Shown here one piece after another: positions 6,692 through 9,442 of a DNA stretch of 9,442 nucleotides. The notes below the pieces were generated by a model, which had not been told where the DNA came from, ran no database searches, and saw only the letters and a program-made list of their open reading frames with translations. The translations under genes were made by a program, and so were the position numbers. The stretch covers positions 1 to 9,442 of the forward strand of contig JALRDI010000242.1 in assembly GCA_023257035.1 (NCBI GenBank). The letters run 5' to 3'. The stretch's first letter is position 1, and every line of letters begins with the position of its first letter. The DNA is from Ilumatobacteraceae bacterium. Its GTDB lineage: Bacteria > Actinomycetota > Acidimicrobiia > Acidimicrobiales > Ilumatobacteraceae.

Positions 6692-7861
6692 GGCGAGTTG
6701 TTCAGCCATGGCAATGATGTGCCTGACTGGTCGACCAGTTGCTGCTGCGACGGCCTTTGCATCGTCAAATTCGACCTTCACGCGGTGTTCTGCGACTTTC
6801 ACACGAATCTCGTGACCTTCGACGATGACGACTTGTTCTGATCGCTGTTGTGGCCAACGCTGCACCTCGGTTGCTCGGATGCCAAGTGATCCGGTGTGGG
6901 TGATCATCGTTGTTCGCACGACGTCGAGGCGAGCCGCGTCACATAGTGCATGAACGGTGAATGCTGGCCGACCTTTCTTCATGACAATTGGTGTAATCCA
7001 CGCATCGAACGCGCCGGCTGTAAGCAGTTGTTCGATGGCATCGGCAAGTACTTCTCCAGTTGCATCGTCGACGTTGACTGAGAGTTCAATAGCCATCTGA
7101 CCGGGTCCATCGGTCTGCTCAGCGAGGTTGCCGATCACTACCTGCACAACATTTGGTCGGCTCGGCACATCGGCAGTTCCTGCACCGAATCCAACGGCGT
7201 GAAGGTCCATTGCTGGCATGGCTGTTCCAGATGGGCTCGACGACAGCACGGTCATCAGTGCAACGCCAGTTGGGGTTGCGAGTTCCATAGTGGTGTCCAC
7301 TCCGAAACTTGCGGCGTGCTGCATGGCGAGAAGTCTGCTGACTGCTGGAACTGGGTTCGGGAATTGGCCGTGAGCTGTTGATACCGTCCCGTGGCCGACT
7401 CCGATTGGCGAGTGAGAAATCTGGTCGATGTCTAACGATTCAAGGGCTGCGCATGAACCAACAACGTCGATGATCGAATCAATAGCGCCAACCTCATGCA
7501 ACTCGACGTCATCTGGGCTGACTCCGTGGATTGCACCTTCGACCTCAGCCAAGGTTTGGTACACCTTCAATGCTCGCTCACGAGTCAACGATGAAAGATC
7601 TGAAGAGCCGATGAGATCAAGTATGTGACGTGCTGGTCGATGAGGGTGTGCGTGGTCGTGATCGTCGACAACAACGTTTGCCCAGGTGGAGCGCACACCG
7701 CAGCGTTGAACCGCTTCAAAGGTGATCGCCCATCCATCGATATTGAGTGAATGCACCGCATTGATGATGGAGAACTGGTCGGCGCCGGCGTCAACGAGTG
7801 CAGCCATCGTCATGTCGCCAGCCACTCCGGCAGAGCATTGAAACCATGCAGCAGTTGTCAT
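6683..7861 (-). CDS. larC: Nickel-pincer cofactor biosynthesis protein LarC
   Basis: LarC is the CTP-dependent nickel insertase (cyclometallase) that converts the dithiolated pyridinium mononucleotide made by LarB and LarE into the nickel-pincer nucleotide, the cofactor of lactate racemase LarA and relatives. The 392-residue protein shows SAGVAGDMTMAALVDAG at 10-26, a His-rich metal-binding stretch HDHAHPHR at 68-75, ELHEVGAIDSIIDVVG at 120-135, an ATPTGVALM block, and the C-terminal LarC2 features VNVDDATGEVLADAIEQLL and TPIVMKKGRP. Length and order match full LarC. In Lactobacillus plantarum larC is split into two frames joined by ribosomal frameshifting; here both halves are in one uninterrupted frame. 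Its ATG overlaps the larB stop (ATGA), so the two are translationally coupled. The 3' end overlaps the convergent BTAD gene by 4 bases. No nickel transporter, larE or larA is visible nearby. Confidence 0.93.
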   Translation of the reverse strand: MTTAAWFQCSAGVAGDMTMAALVDAGADQFSIINAVHSLNIDGWAITFEAVQRCGVRSTWANVVVDDHDHAHPHRPARHILDLIGSSDLSSLTRERALKVYQTLAEVEGAIHGVSPDDVELHEVGAIDSIIDVVGSCAALESLDIDQISHSPIGVGHGTVSTAHGQFPNPVPAVSRLLAMQHAASFGVDTTMELATPTGVALMTVLSSSPSGTAMPAMDLHAVGFGAGTADVPSRPNVVQVVIGNLAEQTDGPGQMAIELSVNVDDATGEVLADAIEQLLTAGAFDAWITPIVMKKGRPAFTVHALCDAARLDVVRTTMITHTGSLGIRATEVQRWPQQRSEQVVIVEGHEIRVKVAEHRVKVEFDDAKAVAAATGRPVRHIIAMAEQLADR

Positions 7862-8619
7862 GAGGTTTTCACCTGCCGTAGTGCTCGTGTGATAGCGACG
7901 GCAGCACCGAATCCGTTATCGATTCCGACGACCGAGATGCCTGATGCGCAACTGGCGTGCATTGCGAGGAGTGCCGTGACGCCCTCGAGGCCAGAGCCGT
8001 AGCCGACTGATGTCGGGACTGCTACCACCGGGCATGAGGTCAGTCCGCCGATCACACTCGCTAGGGCACCCTCCATGCCCGCGATGACGATGATCGCGTC
8101 AGCTGAGGTCACCGTGTCGAGGTGCGCAAGCAGTCGGTGCAGGCCGGCCACACCAACGTCGTGAAGTCGCACTGCGTCGATACCCGTTGCGGCAAGGGTG
8201 ATGACCGCCTCATCAGCAACTGGGATATCTGAGGTTCCGGCTGTCATCACCAACACATTCGGCTGAGGCTGATTGAACTCGGGCGCTTGGAAGAGCACAC
8301 AACCTCCAGCGATAACGGGGGGAGTGGCCGCATTGATCTCGATAAGTGCAGACAACTGTTCCGGGCTTGTACGAGTGACGAGCACTGGTTCCGTGCTGTA
8401 TCCCAGTAATTCCTGAACGATAGAAACACATTGCTCGGGGGTCTTGCCAGGGCCGTAAATCACTTCGGGCATTCCCTGTCGAAGCGACCGATGATGGTCG
8501 ACGAGAGCATCGCCTGTGTCAGCAAATGGAAGGCGTCGAAGTTGCTGAACAGCATCGTCAGGAGCCACTGAGCCATCAGCGATTGCAGCGATCAGTTTCG
8601 TGAGGGCTGCTTCGTCCAT
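7858..8619 (-). CDS. larB: Nickel-pincer cofactor biosynthesis protein LarB (NaAD carboxylase/hydrolase)
   Basis: LarB carries out the first step of nickel-pincer cofactor synthesis: carboxylation of the pyridinium ring of nicotinic acid adenine dinucleotide and hydrolysis of its phosphoanhydride. The protein is about 253 residues, with a small N-terminal helical part and GPGKTPEQCVSIVQELL, then a PurE-like (AIR carboxylase) domain: AGTSDIPVADEA (127-138), ATGIDAVRLHDVGVAGLHRL, IAGMEGAL, PTSVGYG and finally HASCASGISVVGIDNGFG. The Cys in that last block (Cys224) aligns with the essential LarB cysteine that forms an adduct with the pyridinium ring. The ATG at 8619 is chosen because a CACGAT box lies 6 bases before it; a GTG two codons upstream (8625) is the alternative. 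There is no Shine-Dalgarno. It is co-transcribed with larC through an ATGA overlap and divergent from the prephenate dehydratase gene. Confidence 0.94.
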   Translation of the reverse strand: MDEAALTKLIAAIADGSVAPDDAVQQLRRLPFADTGDALVDHHRSLRQGMPEVIYGPGKTPEQCVSIVQELLGYSTEPVLVTRTSPEQLSALIEINAATPPVIAGGCVLFQAPEFNQPQPNVLVMTAGTSDIPVADEAVITLAATGIDAVRLHDVGVAGLHRLLAHLDTVTSADAIIVIAGMEGALASVIGGLTSCPVVAVPTSVGYGSGLEGVTALLAMHASCASGISVVGIDNGFGAAVAITRALRQVKTS

Positions 8620-8625
8620 GGTCAC

Positions 8626-8660
8626 ATCGTGCCATGTCTGGGGCCGAATCCCCCTAGCCT
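8626..8660. promoter_or_regulatory. Divergent larB / pheA promoter region, candidate leaderless -10 boxes
   Basis: On the plus strand TAGCCT (8655-8660) is 7 bases before the GTG at 8668. On the minus strand CACGAT (8631 to 8626, matching A2 and T6 of TANNNT) is 6 bases before the ATG at 8619. Both distances repeat the pattern seen at 2248-2257 and suit leaderless transcripts. No convincing -35 box or operator is seen. The minus-strand box is weak. Confidence 0.35.
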
Positions 8661-8667
8661 TGCGGAC

Positions 8668-9276
8668 GTGACTTCAACGAATGGTTCTGCAAGCAACGTC
8701 GGTTCATCTCCGCGCGTCGCGTTTTTTGGTCCATTCGGCACTTTCACTGAGCAGGCACTGCGAACCCAGGACGATCTTGCTGCAGGCGAGTTGATCCCCA
8801 TGCGGACCGTTCCTGACGTTCTCGATGCAGTGACTGCGGGTGAGGTCGACTGTGGTTTCGTTCCGATCGAAAACTCGACAGAAGGCATGGTCAACTTCAC
8901 TCTCGATGCGTTGGCGTTTGACCATGATCTCATCGTCACTCGAGAAGTCGTGCTCGATATTCACCTATGTCTTGCAGCGCCTGCAGGCACGTCACTTTCA
9001 GATGTGACCGACGTGATGTCGATTCCGGTGGCGACTGCGCAGTGTCACAAGTTCTTGAGGGAGCAACTTCCGGCTGCGAATCTGCTGGCAGCGACGTCAA
9101 CTGCGGGAGCGGCAAAGTCGGTGTCAGAAGAGGCATCAACAGGGCTTGCAGCGATTGCGCCGCGTGTTGCTGCTGAGCTGTATGGCCTCGAAGTGCTTGC
9201 TGAGGATATTGAGGACGAATCCGGAAACCAGACCCGGTTTGTTGTCGTCCAACGAGAAGGCGCCTCGATACTGTGA
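8668..9276 (+). CDS. pheA: Prephenate dehydratase, truncated after the catalytic domain
   Basis: Prephenate dehydratase converts prephenate to phenylpyruvate in phenylalanine synthesis. The catalytic PDT domain is nearly complete: RVAFFGPFGTFTEQAL near the N-terminus, the TVPDVLDAVTAGEVDCGFVPIENS block with ENSTEG, TAQCHKFL in the second lobe, AAIAPRVAAELYGL, and the catalytic NQTRF motif containing the essential Thr. Actinobacterial PheA proteins are about 280-310 residues and continue into an ACT domain that binds phenylalanine for feedback control. Here the frame reads REGASIL and stops, about 202 residues in all, immediately after TRFVVV. The ACT domain is therefore missing, and the following DNA encodes an unrelated gene on the other strand. 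I read this as a gene broken at about 9259-9275, not a natural short form. The GTG at 8668 is preferred because a TAGCCT box lies 7 bases upstream; a GTG at 8629 would add 13 low-complexity residues and nearly abut larB. Confidence 0.85.
   Translation: MTSTNGSASNVGSSPRVAFFGPFGTFTEQALRTQDDLAAGELIPMRTVPDVLDAVTAGEVDCGFVPIENSTEGMVNFTLDALAFDHDLIVTREVVLDIHLCLAAPAGTSLSDVTDVMSIPVATAQCHKFLREQLPAANLLAATSTAGAAKSVSEEASTGLAAIAPRVAAELYGLEVLAEDIEDESGNQTRFVVVQREGASIL
9259..9275. other. Breakpoint joining two truncated genes tail to tail
   Basis: The recognisable prephenate dehydratase sequence (plus) ends at REGA, and the recognisable GMC oxidoreductase sequence (minus) ends at YRGA. Both Gly-Ala pairs are encoded by the same palindrome GGCGCC at 9259-9264. 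Beyond it, each frame runs into the antisense of the other gene: SIL then stop on plus; FSLDDNK on minus instead of the usual DGPL-type sequence. This marks a join of two unrelated segments in inverted orientation. Confidence 0.7.
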
Positions 9277-9442
9277 GGGTTGGCCCGAATATGTCTCAAT
9301 GGCCCTAAAATGTGGCAACACTTCGTTGAAAGACCATCCCTTTGCACCTAGGGCTGCCCAGTCATCGAAATCAGCGTGTTGCCCGCGAATATAGATCAAC
9401 CCATTTATCGAACTTGAGCCGCCAACTACATGCCCCCTTGGA
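9259..9442 (-). CDS. GMC-family FAD oxidoreductase fragment (both ends missing)
   Basis: The minus frame entering from the right edge reads PRGHVVGGSSSINGLIYIRG, then DFDDWAALGAKGWSFNEVLPHFRAIE and QYRGA. This is the classic GMC oxidoreductase signature 1 region (choline/alcohol dehydrogenase type), where the RGxxxGGSSxIN motif contacts the FAD, followed by the conserved DDW...GW...VLPYF segment. About 62 residues of a protein normally over 500 residues are present. The N-terminal Rossmann region is beyond the right edge, and the rest of the protein is lost at the breakpoint near 9259. The frame itself continues to 9136, but from about 9258 down it is merely antisense to pheA. The TTG at 9399 is internal, not a start. 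AGG, ATA and CTA codons are used here, giving a slightly different feel from the other genes, but the sample is too small to decide origin. Confidence 0.8.

Noticed and set aside
8629..8667. Upstream GTG start for the prephenate dehydratase
   Set aside because: The added residues (MPCLGPNPPSLAD) look like translated promoter DNA, leave only 3 bases to the divergent larB GTG, and cover the TAGCCT box. The start at 8668 is preferred, though not proven.
9136..9258. Continuation of the GMC oxidoreductase frame to its stop at 9136
   Set aside because: After YRGA the translation no longer resembles a GMC protein and is exactly antisense to the prephenate dehydratase catalytic domain, so the frame is open only by chance.
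1..9442. CRISPR array, tRNA/rRNA, insertion sequence, att site, prophage or toxin-antitoxin genes
   Set aside because: I looked for regularly spaced repeats, RNA gene signatures, terminal inverted repeats and small paired frames, and found none supportable.

Overview
The window looks like chromosomal DNA from an actinobacterium, plausibly of the Acidimicrobiia type. The evidence is moderately high GC with many TCG, CGA, GTT and GTG codons, a BTAD (SARP-like) transcription factor fused to membrane segments, frequent GTG starts, and several starts that look leaderless. No rRNA, tRNA, CRISPR array, insertion sequence or prophage signature was seen. The genus is not determinable from the sequence alone.

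Layout from left to right. The 3' end of a large molybdenum hydroxylase catalytic subunit (form II CoxL / xanthine dehydrogenase family, minus strand, 1-2241) runs off the left edge. It is divergent, across a tiny gap, from a 12-helix MFS transporter (2265-3374, plus). The transporter converges within 3 bases on a small stand-alone cyclic-nucleotide-binding-domain protein (3378-3797, minus). The only real intergenic region (3798-3955) holds that gene's promoter, with an 11-base palindrome in the -35/-10 spacer. Then come a 302-residue protein with a DUF429/RNase-H-like pattern of acidic residues (3956-4864, plus) and a 574-residue membrane-anchored BTAD regulator (4962-6686, plus). The regulator converges with a 4-base overlap on larC (6683-7861, minus), which is translationally coupled to larB (minus, 8619 or 8625 down to 7858). 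These two encode two of the three proteins that make the nickel-pincer nucleotide cofactor; larE and larA are not in the window. Divergent from larB is a prephenate dehydratase gene (8668-9276, plus).

The right end is abnormal. The prephenate dehydratase reading frame stops just after its catalytic domain, with no ACT domain. At the same place a minus-strand GMC-family flavin oxidoreductase fragment (9259-9442) also breaks off. The two broken genes meet tail to tail at a GGCGCC palindrome. This is either a genuine rearrangement or a cloning, amplification or assembly chimera, so sequence to the right of about 9259 should not be assumed to be native neighbourhood.

Functionally the window mixes metal-cofactor enzymology (a molybdenum hydroxylase, nickel-pincer cofactor synthesis) with regulation (CNBD protein, membrane BTAD protein) and primary metabolism (phenylalanine synthesis). 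Apart from larBC the genes do not form one obvious pathway. The features most worth a second look are the shared -10 divergent promoter at 2248-2257, the DUF429-like protein, the membrane BTAD regulator and the chimeric right end. I did not find convincing evidence of a wholly new multi-gene system.
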